Made by a program: the position numbers and the translations under genes. A stretch of DNA of 64,000 bases from Lasioglossum baleicum (taxonomy: Eukaryota; Arthropoda; Insecta; Hymenoptera; Halictidae): the NCBI RefSeq assembly GCF_051020765.1, contig NW_027469171.1, forward strand, positions 432,005 to 496,004, in the 5' to 3' direction. Below the pieces are notes generated by a model. The model was not told where the DNA came from. It did not search any database and saw only the letters and a list, made by a program, of their open reading frames with translations. Positions 12,851 to 25,680 of the stretch are shown one piece after another (the first letter of the stretch is position 1; the number at the start of each line of letters is the position of its first letter).

Positions 12851-15800
12851 ACTTTAGTATTTCAACCGTGAATTAATATGTATATTGCCAATACTTTTCA
12901 GCGGATTTAATCCTGGAGTCCCTGGTTCTTATCTGAGAATCCCAGGATAGGTGAAGCTATTGGCGCAGCTGTGCGACTGTCAAAGGAAGTAGTAATGCTC
13001 ACATGTGCTATGACAATCGATATTCTAATTCATTCATGAACATATGACGCCGCCACTAAAGTTTATAGGAACGTGTTTCTCTAACCACAAAGCTATAATT
13101 TAGAAACAGCGTGTTAGCTTCTCGGAAGTTGCGGCTAGCGGTCAAAAGCGTGCCTTCATGCAAGTATGTAACGTTCTACAACGGTTTGACACAGTACTTT
13201 AATATTCATACACTGCATTAAGGTGCCTTTGGCCAATACTGTTCAGCGGATATACTCTGGGATTATCAGGTTGGCCTGTCAGAATCGCAGGATGGGTGAA
13301 GCTATTGACATAGCCGGTCACCTCTCATAGAATATGGTAACGATCTGGAACAGTCTGCCTCCAGATCATCCATTTCAAACACGAAATTAAGGTGCACGTC
13401 ACATATATGTGTACCAATTTGCTTCTCTCAGCAAGAAGTTCTAATTTCGATACAGCGGGTCAGTTTCTAGGAAGGTCATGCGTTCGGTAGAAGGTTTGAC
13501 TCTATAACAATAAGTAACGTTCTGCTACAGTATGAGGGTCTGCATTAATATTCATACCGTGAATTAAGGTGTCGTTACCATTACTGTACAGTGCATTTAA
13601 TTCCGTGGACCTGGTTTGTCTACCGGAATCACGGGATATGAGTATCTATTGACTTAGGCGTTCGTCTTTCAAAGAAGGTGGTAACGATCTCCAGCGGTTT
13701 GACTCTCGATCTTCTAATTCATATGTCATAATAATGTATTCCTCTGCTATAACGTCTACTTATATGTTTCCGTGAGTACGTAGCATGACACTCGCTAAAG
13801 CGCGTTATGTTCTATGGGGGGGGGGGTACGTATTCGGTAAAAGGAATGACACTATTCCAGTTGGTAATGATATATAACGATTTTGACGGCCTGCTTTAAT
13901 ATTCATGCCGTGAAATGAGCTATCTGTTGCGAATACAGATCAGCGGATTAGTCCCGGAACACCTGCTTTGACCTTCGGAATCATTGAATGGAAGGAGCTA
14001 TAGTCGTAGACGCTCGACTCTCATAGATGTTGGTTTCGTTGCCGAAATCCAGGAACCTCGTTCTTCTAATACATACATGACGGTAAGGTGCCCGTCAGTG
14101 ATCCGAATACTTATATCTGTTTTTGCACATGAAGTTATAAACTTCATGAAGCGGTTGAGGTTCGCGGAAGGCGTGGTCTTCGTTAAAGCGTTGGACTTTA
14201 TTAATATTTAAATTTTCAAACTCTTAATTAAGGTGTCAGTTGTTCATTTTCTTCTGTGGACTTTCTCCCGGTTTATCTGAGATGACTCTCGGAGTCACAG
14301 GATATATGGAGCAACTGACGAATCTCAAGGATGGAGGTAATGTTCTCCATTGCATTGAATCCTGGTGTTGACATTTATATACAAACATGTGTCGCTAGTC
14401 TCCTAAAATGTCTACTAATTTGTTTCCGTTAACATTAAGCAGGACACTCGCTACAGCGGGATAGGATTTCGGAAGCTTAGGTTTTCCAAAAAAGGCTGAC
14501 CCTATATGAATTGGTAATGGTTTCCGACGGTTAGTCTCCCTACATTAATTTTAATACACTGAAGTAAGGCATCAAGTCCCAATACATTTCAGTGATTTAC
14601 TTAGGTATTACCTGATTTGAACCTCAGAATCACAGCATAGGTGAAGCTATTGACTCAGCAGTTAGACTCTCAAAGGAGGTGGCAGCGTTCCTGATCGTTT
14701 CACACTCTACCTTCTAATTCATACATGAAGTTAGGAGGTCACTGAAATGGAGAGAAATTTCTATCCTTGAACGCGAAGTTATACACACGAATCGGCGAGT
14801 TTGCTTATCCGAAGGTAAGGCCATCGGTAAAGTGTTTGACATTATAGCAATTGGTATTGATCTCAAGTGGTTTGACGTCCTACTTTACAATCCAGCAGTG
14901 AATTAAGGCGTCTATTGCCAAAACTGTTCATCGTATTTACTCCAGGAACACATGGTTTAGCTATAGAAATAAAAGGATTGGTGAAGTTATTGAGTTTGTC
15001 ACAACTATAATATTCAAACCTTCAACTGACGCGTTTATTGCCAATAGTGTACAGCGGATTGACTACCGGAATACCAGGTTTCGCTCTCGGAATAGCAGGA
15101 TAGGTGGAGTTTTGTCATAACCATTCGAATATCAAGGAGGGCGGTATCGTTCTCGAACTCCTTGACCCTCGATGTCCCAATTCATACATGAAGACAGGCT
15201 GCACGTCACAGATGAGAATAATAATTTCTTCCTCTGAACACGTAGTTATACTCTGGAAACAGCGGGTTAGCTTGACGAAAGGCAAGGACTACGATTAAGA
15301 TTTTGACTCTCCATCAAAAGGAAACGTGCTACAACGCTTTGACTGTGTACTTTAATGTTTATTCCGCGAAATAGGGTACCCAATGCACATACTGAACAGC
15401 AGATTTGCTCGCGGAATACCTGATTTTCTTCTCGGAATCGGATGGATAGGTGTGGCTGTAACTCATACATGAAGCTAAGGTGCTCGTCACTGAAATGAAG
15501 ACAGATATCGTTCTCAGATCCCGACGTTACATTCTCGATGAAACCGGTGAAGTTCACGGAAGGTAACTCCGTCGGCAAGACATTTGTCATTATACCAATT
15601 GGTGACGTTCTCAGCCAGTATGACGCTTTACTTTAATATTGAAACCGTGAACTAAGGTGTCTATTGCCGATATAGTTCAGCGTCTTTGCTCCTGGAATAC
15701 CTGGTTTGACGCAGGAATCGCAGGAACTTTGAAGATATCGACTTATCCATTCGTCTCTGACAGAAGCTGGCAACGATCTCGACCGGTTTGACACTCGACC

Positions 15801-17856
15801 TTCTAATACATACATGACGTTTAGGTGCCCGTTTCAGAAATCGTGGCTAGTTTCTTTCCACGTACCGGAAGTTATACGCTCGATGAAGCCGCTGAGATTC
15901 GCGGAAGATATCGCCTTCGGTTAACGTTTCACCTTGTACCAACTGGTAGCAGTCTAAAACAGTTTGAATATCGATTTAAATGTTTAAACCGTGAACTATG
16001 GTGTTCACTGCCATAACTCTTCAGAGTGTTTGCTCCTGGAATACCTGGTTTGGCTCTAGGTATCGCAGGATCTGTGAAGATATCGACTTATCGGCTCGTC
16101 TCGCACAAAAGTTGGCAACGATATTGACCGGTTTGACCCTCGACCATCTAATCCATACATGAAGTTGAGGTTTGAATAAGACACTTGCTGCAGCGGTTTG
16201 GGCTTCTCGGATGGTATGGCCCTCGGTAAAGAGTTGGACGCTATACGAATAAATAACGTTCTACAAACATTTGACGTGTGACTTTAATATTCGAACCGTG
16301 AATTAATAAGTCTATTGCCAATACTTGTCAGCAGATTTATTCCTGGATTGCCTGGTTTTAATCTCGGAATCACAGAATAGCTGCAGCTTTTGACATACAT
16401 GTGCGACCTTCAAAAAAGGTGATAAAGTTCTCTAATTGTTTACACAAGATCTACTTATTCATGTATGAAATGATGGTGCCCATCACTAGAATAAACAGTA
16501 ATTGGTTTCTGTGGACACGAAGTTAAACCCACGATACAGCGGGTTATGTTCTCGGAAGGTAAAGTTTCCGGTAAGGAGTATCAGCGATCTACCAATTTGT
16601 TAGACTCGCAGATGGCTTGACATTATACTTTGTCATACAAACAGTGAACTAAGATATCCATTGCCAATACTATTAAGCGGATGTGCTTCTGAGAGGCCAC
16701 GTATTGCTCTCAGAATCGCAGGACTGGTGAAGCTATTGTAATACATGTGCGATTCTCAAGGACGGTGGTAACGTTTTGGAACGGTTTGCCTCGGGACATT
16801 CTCTTTTACACATAAAATTAAGGGTCCCGTCTCAAATATGAATACTAATTCGTTTCACTGAACACGATGGATCACCCGTCCAGCATCCGGTTTCGTTCAC
16901 GGAAGGTAAGGTTACTTCAAAATAGAATGACTTTGTACCATCCTGTCATTTCCACTGTCGGTTTGACTATCTACCTTAATATTCATAGCGTAAAGTAAGG
17001 TGACTTCTGCCAATACTAATACGCGGATTTACTCCTGGATTACCAGGTTTGACTCTCCGAACTACAGGCCAGATGATGCTATTAACTTAGCCGTTCGTCT
17101 CTCACAGACGGTGGCAACGTTCTCGAGCGGTTTCACACTCGCTCTTCTAATGCATACATGAAGTTAAAGTGCCCTTCAGTGCAATGTATAGTAATTTGTA
17201 TCCCTGAGTACGATGTAATACTCTACCATACATCGGGTTATTTTCTTGCAGGGTAAAGTTTTCTATAAAACTTTTGACTTCAGTGCAATTGGTATGTTCT
17301 CATACGGTTTGATGTTCTATATTTAATATTCAAACCGTGAATTATGGTGTCTATTGCCAATGTCTATTCTGCCGATTTTCTACCAGAGTACGCGAATCTC
17401 AGAATCTCGGAATCTCAGGGTAGGTGTAGCTCTTGACTTAGCCGTTTGTCTCTCACAGAAGGTGGCAACATTCTCGAGCGGGTTGACCCTCGATCTTCTG
17501 ACTCATTCATGAACTTAAGGTCCCGATTACTGAAATGAATACGATTTTCGTTCCCCCATCACGAAGTTATACTCTAGAAATGGCGGGTTAGCATCCCCGA
17601 TGGTATGGCTATCTGTAAAGTGTTATACTCTATACCAATAGGTAACGTTCAACAACGGTTTGACGGCCTGCTTTAATATTCAATCCCTGAGTTAAGGTAT
17701 CTGTTGCCAATACTCTTCAGCGTTCTTACTCTCGGAATACCTGGCTTGACTAGTGGAATCGCACGATAGGTGCAGGTACTCTCTTAGGCGTTCGACTTTA
17801 AGGAATGTGGTAATGACTTCGAAAGCTTTGGCACTCGATCGTGTAATTCGTAAATG
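12718..17856 (+). repeat. SatA block 5, forward
   Basis: About fifteen forward monomers. Several are shortened: near 15000 about 215 bp are missing between halves A and B, and near 16170 about 45 bp. The stretch 16191-16390 resembles 12751-12950 (about 82% by eye, with shared AAGACACTTGGTGCAGCGG-type and TTTGACGTGTGAC variants), 3440 bp or about ten periods away. The block ends where CGTAAATG meets GAGTCAAACCG at 17856. Confidence 0.9.
13816..13826 (+). repeat. Poly-G run (11 G)
   Basis: Eleven consecutive G in a half-B unit, where other monomers have GGAAGGTAAGG. It is the only such run in SatA; a run of the same length occurs in SatB at 61852-61862. It may be real slippage or an assembly or base-calling artefact. 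Confidence 0.9.
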
Positions 17857-18569
17857 GAGTCAAACCGCCGGACAACATTATCAATTAAAAGAAAGTCATT
17901 CTTTATAACCAATACGTTACCTTCCGCGAAACTATCGCGCTGCAGCGTGTGTCTATCTTAGTTTACACGGAATCAAATGAATAGACATTTTAGCAGACGG
18001 ACACCTTATTTTCATGTATGGACAGAATAGATGACAGTCAAACAATTCGAGACCGGTCCTACTTTCTTTGTGAGTGGAACAGCTAAGGCAACAACTTCAC
18101 CCATCCTGTTATTCCTGGACTCAAACCACGAATTCCTGCAGTAAATTCGCTGATAATTATTTACAACAGACACCTTATTTCACGGTTTGAGTATTTAAGT
18201 ACAGCGTCAAAAGCATATGAGAGCATTGACAAATGGAATAAATCAAACATTTTACCGAAGAACTTACCCTCCGAAAAGCTGACCGGCTGTATTGAGACTA
18301 TAACTTCGTATGCATGGAAAGAAATTAGTCTCCAATTCGGAAAAGGGCACCATAACATCATGTATGTATTAGAAGGTCGAGGGTCAAACCGGTCGAGATC
18401 GTTGCTAACTTCTGTGAGAGACGAATGGATAAGTCGATATCTTCGCAGTTCCTGCGATTCCGAGCGTCAAACCAGGTATTCCTGGAGAAAACACTCTGAA
18501 CTATATCGGCAATAGACACCTTCGTTCACGGTTTGAATATTAAAGTAGAGCGTCATACAGGTTGAGAAC

Positions 18570-18731
18570 GTCACCAATTGGTATAATGACAAATGTTTTA
18601 CAGAATGCGTTTACGTCCATGAACTTCACCGGTTTCATCGAGAATGTAACGTCACAAATTGGCATAATGACAAATGTTTTACTGAAGGCGTTTACTTCCA
18701 TGATCTTCGCCGGTTTCATCGAGAATGTAAT
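18570..18731. repeat. Young 81-bp tandem duplication inside a SatA monomer
   Basis: Two head-to-tail copies, 18570-18650 and 18651-18731, each beginning GTCAC.AATTGG.ATAATG and ending CGAGAATGTAA. They differ at about 8 of 81 positions (about 90% identical), so the duplication is younger than the surrounding monomers. The unit spans the half-B stretch from the GGTAACG box region to CTTCGCCGGTTTCATCG, a 'TTCATCG' variant seen also near 15540, 15885, 26215, 26900, 29670 and 53930. Confidence 0.9.
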
Positions 18732-20588
18732 GTCGGGTTCTGAGAAAGAAATCAGTCTCCATTTCAGTGACGAGCACCATAGCGTCATGTATGAGTTAGA
18801 GCCACACCAATCTTGCGACTCCGAGAGTCAATCCGGGAATTCCGGGAGTTAATCCGCTGAATACTATTGGCAATGGACGCCTTAATTCACGATTTGAATA
18901 TTACTGTAGAGCATCAAACTGTTTTGGAGCGATACCAATTTCTATAGAGTCAAACATTTTACTGACAGCACTACTTTCGGAGAGGCTAAACCGCCGTATC
19001 CAGAGTATAACTACTTGTTCAGGGAAACAAATTAGCCTTCATTTTATTAACGGGACCCTTAATTTCATGTCTGAGCAAGAAGATCGAGAGACAAGCCGTC
19101 CGAGAACGCATCAACCTTCTTTTGGTGTCGCATATATAATTCCATTGCTTCACATATATTACTATTCCGAAAATCCAACCATCTACTTCGGGAGTAAATT
19201 CTCTGCGATGTATTGGCAATAGACACCTTAGTTCACGATATGAATATTAAAGTAGAGAGTCAAGCCGTCGGAGATCATTACCATCTCGTATAAAGTCATT
19301 CTCTATACCGAAAGCGTCCAGTTCGACAACTATCCTTCTTCAGCGTGTGCCGTGCTGAATATTCACGGAAACACAATAGTACACACTTTAGCTGGCGGGA
19401 ATGTAATTTTCATGTATGAATAGCAAAATCTAGAGTCAAACAGTTTGAGAACGTTACCGCATCTTTGAGAGCCGATCGGCAATGTCAAAAGCGTATCCTA
19501 TCCCGCGATTCCGAGATGCAAACCAGCTCTTTCGAGGGTATTCCGCTGAAGTGTTTTTGTAATAGACAGCTTGATTCACAGTACAAACAAGAAAGTATTG
19601 GGTCAAACCGTCGGAGAAAAATATGATTTTGTATAAAGTCATTCTCCGTACCGAATACATAACCTTCCGAGAAGTAACCCGCTGTAGCGAGTGTCATGCT
19701 TAGTACTCACGGAAACAAATTGATAGACATTTTAGCAGATGGATACCTCATTTTTATGCATGAATAGAAGAACAATCGAGATTCAAATCGTTCGAGAACG
19801 GTCACACATTCTATGCGGAACAAACGGCTAAGTCAATAGCTTCACATATCCTGATATTTCGATAGTCAAATCGGATATTCCGGTAGTCAATCCGCTGTAC
19901 ACTATTGGCAATGGACACCTTAGATCACGGATTGAATATTAATGTAGACTGCAGAACCGTTTAGGAACGTTGCCAGATGGTATAATCTCATACGTTTTAC
20001 GAATTACCTTACTTTCTGAGGACCTAAGCCGCTGCAGCGAGTGTCCTGCTTAATGTGCACGGAAACAAATTAGTAGGCATTTTAACTAACCAACACCACA
20101 TTTTTGTACCTAAATATCATCATCGAGGGTCAAGGCGATCGAGAACGTTACCACCATCTGTGAAAGACGATCGGCTAAGTCAATAGCTTCACACATTCTG
20201 CGATTCCGAGAGTCAAACCAGGTATTCTGGGAGTAAATCCGCTGAGCATTACCAGCAATAGATACCCCAATTCTCGGTTTGAATATAAACGCAGACCGTC
20301 AAACATTTCTAGATCGATACCAATTGTTATAAAGTCACACGTTTAACAGAAGACGTTACACCCCGAAAAAGTATCCTGCATTATCGGGAATATAACTTCG
20401 TATCCAGAGAAAGAAATTAATATGCATTTCATTGACGGCACTTTAACTTAAAGTGAATTAGAAGATCGATGGTCAAGCCGTTCGAGAACGTTACCACCCT
20501 CTTTGAAAGTCGAACGGATAAGCCAATGGTTCCACCTGCGCTGTGATTCCGAGAGTAAAACCAGATAATCCGAGAGTAAGAAGAGTAT

Positions 20589-20760
20589 TGGAAATAGGTA
20601 CCATAATTCGCGGTGTAAATATTAAAGAAGGCCGTCATGCCGTTGAAGGTCATTCTATATACATGTACTGTTAAATTTCCTACAGAATGCCTTACCCTCC
20701 GAAGAACTAACCGGTTGAATCGGGAGTATAGCACCGTGATCAAAGGTACGAACTAGTTTA
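20589..20760 (-). repeat. SatA subfamily IV half-B unit
   Basis: Carries AAGAAGGCCGTCATGCCGTT, CTACAGAATGCCTTACCC, ATAGCACCGTGATCAAAGG and TACGAACTAGTTTACA, the diagnostic set also found at 3113-3280, 37855-38010 and 39590-39760. A short extra stretch (CATTCTATATACATGTACTG) replaces the usual GAACGTTACC region. Confidence 0.7.
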
Positions 20761-23159
20761 CATTCTTGTGACGAGAATCTTAGCTTCTCGTATGAATAAC
20801 GAGATTGAGGATCAAACTGTTCGAGAACGATACCGACTGGTTTCAGATTCCAACGGATAAGTCAGTAATTTCTCGTGCCATGTGATTCCGAAAGACAAAC
20901 CGGCATTCCGATTGTCAATAAACTGTACACTGTTGGCAATGGACACCTTAGCACACGGTTTGAAAATTAAGGTGCACTATCTATCCCTTGTAGAACGTTA
21001 CCCATTGGTATAATGTCAAAAGGTGTACCGAAGACCGTGCCATCCGTGAACCTAACCTGTTGCATCGACAGTATAACTTCGAGATCAGAGATACAAATTG
21101 GTATATACAATAGCCGCGTGCACCTTAATTTCGCGTATGGACTAGATGATCATGTGTCAAACAGTTCAGGATCGTTATCACCTTCTCCGAGTGTAGACCG
21201 GCTGAGTCAATAGATTCACCTATAGATGTGATTCCGAGAGTCAAGCCCCTGTACTCCATGGGTAAATCCGCTGAACAGTATCCGCAATAGAAACCTTAAT
21301 TCACGGTACGAATATTAATGTATAGCGTCATACCTTCTGAGAACGTTACAAACCACTATGGTAGTCGCGCGGATAACTACGGACACCTTGGTCCACGGTT
21401 TAACTATAAAAGTAGAGAGGCAATCCGTCTGTTAACGTTACCAATTGTTGTAAAGTCAAACGTTTTAGCGAAACCTGTACCTTCTGCCAGCTTCTCCCGC
21501 TTCATCAAGAATATAACTACGTGTACAGAGGATCAAATTAGTAAACGTTTTATCATCGGGGACCATAATCTCACTGTGAATAAGATGATCAATGGTCAAA
21601 CCGTTCGATAAATTTATCACCATACCCGAGATTCAAAGGTCTAAGTCAATAGCTTCGCATAACCTGTGGTTGCGTGAGTCATACTGGGTACTCCAGGAGA
21701 AAATACGCCTTACAGTGTTGTCGAAAGAGGCCATAAACCACGGTTTGATATTAAAGTAGTTCGTGAAACCGATTGAGACCGACACCAATTGCTACAAACA
21801 CAAACATTTTACCTAAGGCCTTACATTCAGTGGACCTGTCCCGATGCATGGAGGGTTGAAGAACTTCGTGTTTAGAGAATGAAATTAGTCCTCTTTGCAG
21901 AGACGGGTGCCTTAGTATTATGTACGAATAAGAAGACCGAGGGTCATATGTCTCGAGAAAGTTACCACCATTTTTGAGAGTCGCACAGTTAAGTCATTTC
22001 TTTCACCCAACCTGGGATGCCGAAACTCAAGCCAGGCATTCTAGAGGTACATCCGCTGGACTGCATTGGCAATGGACACCTAAATTCTTGGCATTAGCAT
22101 TAAAGCAGGGGGTCAAATCGTCGTAGAACAATTACAATTTCTATAAAGTCACTCTTCTTACAGAAGACGTCACCTTGCGGAAATGTATTCCGCTGCATCC
22201 GGAGTATAACCTCGTGAGAAGAGAAGCAAATTAGTATACATTTTAGTGGGGGGCGCATTATTCTTAACTACGAATTACAAGAGCGATAGTCAATCGTTTC
22301 CACAACGTGACCACCTTCTTCGACAGCCTAACTTCTAGATCAATAGTCACACCTATCCTGCGATTCCGATGGTTAAACTAGGTACACCGAGAGTAATTCC
22401 GTTTAACAGTATTGACAATAGACACGTTAATTCGCGGTATGAATGTTAAATCAGGTCGTCAAACCGTTGCAGAACGTTCACTACTGGCATAGCGTCAAAC
22501 CTTTAATCGAAAGCCTTCCTTTCCGAGATGCTAACCCGCAATATCGTGTGTATAACACAGTGATCTGCGGAACAAATTACAATACATTCTAATGACGGGC
22601 ACCTTAACTTCAAGTACGCATTAGAAGGTAGAGAGTCAAGCCGATCGAGAACGGTGCCACCTCCTTTGAGAATCGAGCGGATACGTCAATGGTTTCACAT
22701 ATTCTGCGATTTCGAGATGGAATAAGGTGCCCGTCACTAAAGTATCTTCTAATTTGTATCGCTGAACACGAACTCATACCCTCGTTGCAGCGGATGATGT
22801 TCTCTGAAGGTAAGGTATCAGGTAAATAGAATGTCGTTAGGCCAATTGGTAACGTTCTCAAAGGGTTTTACTTTCGAATTTGATAATCATACCGTGAATT
22901 CAGGTGTCTATTGTTAATGCCGTTCAGCTGATTTACTCCTGGAACACACGGTTTGACTCTCGGAATCACAAAAATATGTGAAGCTATTGTCACAGCGCTG
23001 GACTTTCAAAGAAGGTGGTAACGAACTCGAATAGATTGACGGTAGATCTTCGAATTCCTACACGATCTTAAGGTGCCGGCACTAAAATGAAAACTAATTT
23101 CTTTCTCTGAACAGGAATTACACTCCCGATACAGCGGGTTATCTTCTCGGAAGGTAAGG

Positions 23160-23620
23160 CCTCCGTTTAAGAGCTGGATTCCACACCAATAGGTAACCTG
23201 CTACAACAGCATGACTGTGGACTTTCATATTTATACCGTGAAATGGGATGCCTAGTGCCCATACTGAGCAACATATTTGCTCGCGGAATGCCTGATTTGA
23301 CGCTCGCAATCATAGGACAGGCGAAGCTATTGCCATAGCCCTTCGATTCCATAGAGGGTTGTAACGTTCTCGAACGGTTTGACACTCGAACTTCGAATTC
23401 ATTCCAGGAATTAAGGTGCCCGACACTAGAATTTATAGTAATTTGTTCCACTGCAAACGGTGTTTTACTCTTGATACAGCGGGTTAGATTCACGGTAGGT
23501 AAGGCTTTCGGTGTAAGGTTTGACTCGATACAAATTGATAACGTTCTCAAATAGTTTGGCGCTCTACTTTAATATGCAAATCCTGAATTATGGTGTCTAT
23601 TCCCAAGAATGTTCAATGAA
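23160..23620 (+). repeat. Higher-order copy 1 (partner 25220-25680, 2057 bp away)
   Basis: Shared rare variants in the same order as the partner: GTGCTACAAC-type box, CCCATACTGA.CA.CA, TTTGCTCGCGGAAT.CCTGAT, AATTT.T..TA.TTGTT.CACTG, GATTCACGGTAGGTAAGGC, ATACAAATTG and TTTAATATGCAA. The anchor GATTCACGG is at 23487 here and 25544 in the partner, 2057 bp or six periods apart. The CTCGCGGAATACCT part also recurs near 27411, about another 2069 bp on, which points to a former six-monomer higher-order repeat. Confidence 0.7.
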
Positions 23621-23985
23621 TTGACTCTCGGAATATCTGGTTTGACTATCGGAATAACAGGAGAGGTGAAGGTATTGAAAACGCCGGTCGTCTCTCAAGG
23701 ATTGTGGGATCGTTCTAGAAATGTATGACTGCCGATCTTTCTATTCATACACGATAATAAGTTGTTTGTCTTCTGAAATGAATACTAATTTGTGTCTCTG
23801 AACAGGAAGCTATATTCACGATAAAGTAGGTTTTGATCTCAGAGGGTATGGCCTTCGGTAAGGAGTGCAACTCCATACCAATGGGTACTGATCTCCGACA
23901 GTTTGAGTTTCTACTTAAATGTTCATTCCGAGGATTATGGTGTCAATTGCCCATATAATTCAGCGGATATACTACCGTAATGACT

Positions 23986-24331
23986 GGTTTGACTCAAGGA
24001 ATCACAGGATTGGTGAAGCTATTGCCATAGCCATGCGACTCTCAGTGAATTTGGTAACGTTTTCGAACGGTGTAACTCTCAATCTTCGGTTTTATACCAG
24101 AAATTAAGCCGCCCTTGACGAAAATCAATGCTAATTCGTTCCTGACAAAACGGTGCTATACTCACGATACAGCAGACTTGGTTCTCGGAGGGTAAGGAGT
24201 TTGGTAAAGAGTATGACGTTATTCCAATTGGTAACGTTCTCAAGCGGTTTGGCTCACTACTTTAATATTCATACCGCGAACTAATGTTTCTATTCACAAT
24301 ACTGTTGAGTGGGTTTACTCCTGGAATACCA
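23986..24331 (+). repeat. Representative SatA monomer (346 bp, halves A and B)
   Basis: This unit runs from one GGTTTGACTC-type start to the next (GGCTTGACTC at 24332). It shows the internal dimer: the box GGTAACGTT begins at 24053 in half A and at 24230 in half B, and again at 24400 in the next monomer, so spacings are 177 and 170 bp. After each box come related tails: a pyrimidine-rich stretch, then TTCATACATGAAATTAAGG in A and TTCAAACCGTGAATTAAGG in B (consensus forms). Upstream of the boxes, GTTATACTCTCGATACAGCG in B aligns with GGTTTGACTCTCGGAATCAC in A. The 345-bp unit is therefore two ~172-bp repeats that have diverged and now spread as a pair. Confidence 0.85.
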
Positions 24332-25219
24332 GGCTTGACTCTCCGAATCACTAGAGTCGACGAAGCTGTTGACTCAGCCGTTTGACACTAAAAGAAGGAG
24401 GTAACCATCTCAAACGGTTTAACACTCGATATTCATATTCATTCATGAAATTAAGGTGCCCATCACTCCAGTCCATACTAATTTCTTTCCGCTTCCACTA
24501 GGAAACACACTCGCTGCAGCGGGATATGTTATAGGAAGCTAAGGTATTTAGTAAATCGTCTGATTTTATACCAACTGATATGGATTTAAAACGGCTTCGC
24601 GCTACAATTTAGTTTTCAAACCGGAAATTAAGGTGTGCATTAGTAATAGTGTACAGCGGATTGCTTCCAGGCACACCTGGTTTGCCTATCAAAATAGCAG
24701 TATAGGTGAAGCTATTCACTTAGCCGTTCGAAACTCACTGAAGGTGGTAAAGGCCTCGAAATAATTGATGCTCGACCTTGTAATTCATTAATGGAATGAA
24801 GGTGCCTGTCACTAAAACGTATACCAATTCGTCCCTCCGAACAGGATGTTATTCTATCGACATAGCGCGTCATGCTTTTGGACGGTAAAGTCATCAATAG
24901 AACGTTTGACTTTATACCAATTGAAAGCGTTCATAAATGGTTTGTCGGCATAAATTAATATTCACACCGTGAATTAAGATGTCTATTGCCCATACTGTTC
25001 AGCGGATTTACTCCGGGAGTACCTGGTTTGACTCTCGGAATTTCAGGATAGATAAAGCTATTCAATTGGCCGTTCGTCTCTTACAGTACGTGGCAATGTT
25101 CGCTTGACCCTGGACCATAAAGTTAAGGTGCCCGTCACTGAAATGAATACTAACTTCATTCTCTGAGCACGAAGATATACTCTCGATTCAGCGGGGTAAC
25201 TTCTCGGAAGGAAAGGTCT

Positions 25220-25680
25220 TCGGTTAAAAGTTTGACTCTACACCACTACGTATCGTGCTACAACGGTTTCACTGTGTACTTTAACATTTGTACCCTGAAA
25301 TATGGTGCCAAATGCCCATACTGAACAGCAGATTTCTCGCGGAATACCTGATTTGACTCTCGGTATCATAGGATAAGTGAAGCTATTGGAACAGCCGTTT
25401 GATTCTCAAAGAAAGAATTAATGTTCTCCCTCGGTTTGTCCCTCGATTTTCGAATGCATTATTGAAATTAAAGCTACCGCTGTTAAAATTTGTGATATAT
25501 TGTTGCACTGAACACGATGTTATACTCTCGATGCAGCGGGTTTGATTCACGGCAGGTAAGGCGATCCGTAAAAGGTTTAACTGGATACAAATTGGTAACG
25601 TTCTCAACTGGTTTGGTGCTCTACTTTAATATGCAAGCCGAGAAATAAGGTGTACTGTGCCAACACTGTTCAGTGGATTT
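25220..25680 (+). repeat. Higher-order copy 2 (partner 23160-23620)
   Basis: Contains GATTCACGGCAGGTAAGGC at 25544, AATTTGTGATATATTGTTG, CATACTGAACAGCAGATTTC and TTTAATATGCAAGCC, matching the partner in order. The similarity is greater than between neighbouring monomers, the mark of a decayed higher-order unit. Confidence 0.7.

Larger units (their letters stand above)
17857..22716 (-). repeat. SatA block 6, reverse
   Basis: About fourteen reverse monomers. Subfamily II half-B units cluster here (about 17900-18010, 19280-19400, 19630-19760, 19990-20110), recognised by CGCTGCAGCGAGTGTC, CACGGAAACAAATTAGTAG and TTTTAGCAGACGG. An 81-bp tandem duplication lies at 18570-18731 and a subfamily IV unit at 20589-20760. 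Internal deletions occur near 18806 and 21375. Confidence 0.9.

Noticed and set aside
23167..23550. 127-codon reverse open frame, and many similar 60-127 codon frames on both strands
   Set aside because: The frames follow the satellite. The same peptide strings (for example SEKLTRCIESITSCSE or FTPGIPGLTLGI) recur in monomer after monomer because the period is near 3 x 115. They are cut by stops and indels at random, and have no gene-like start context or recognisable domain.
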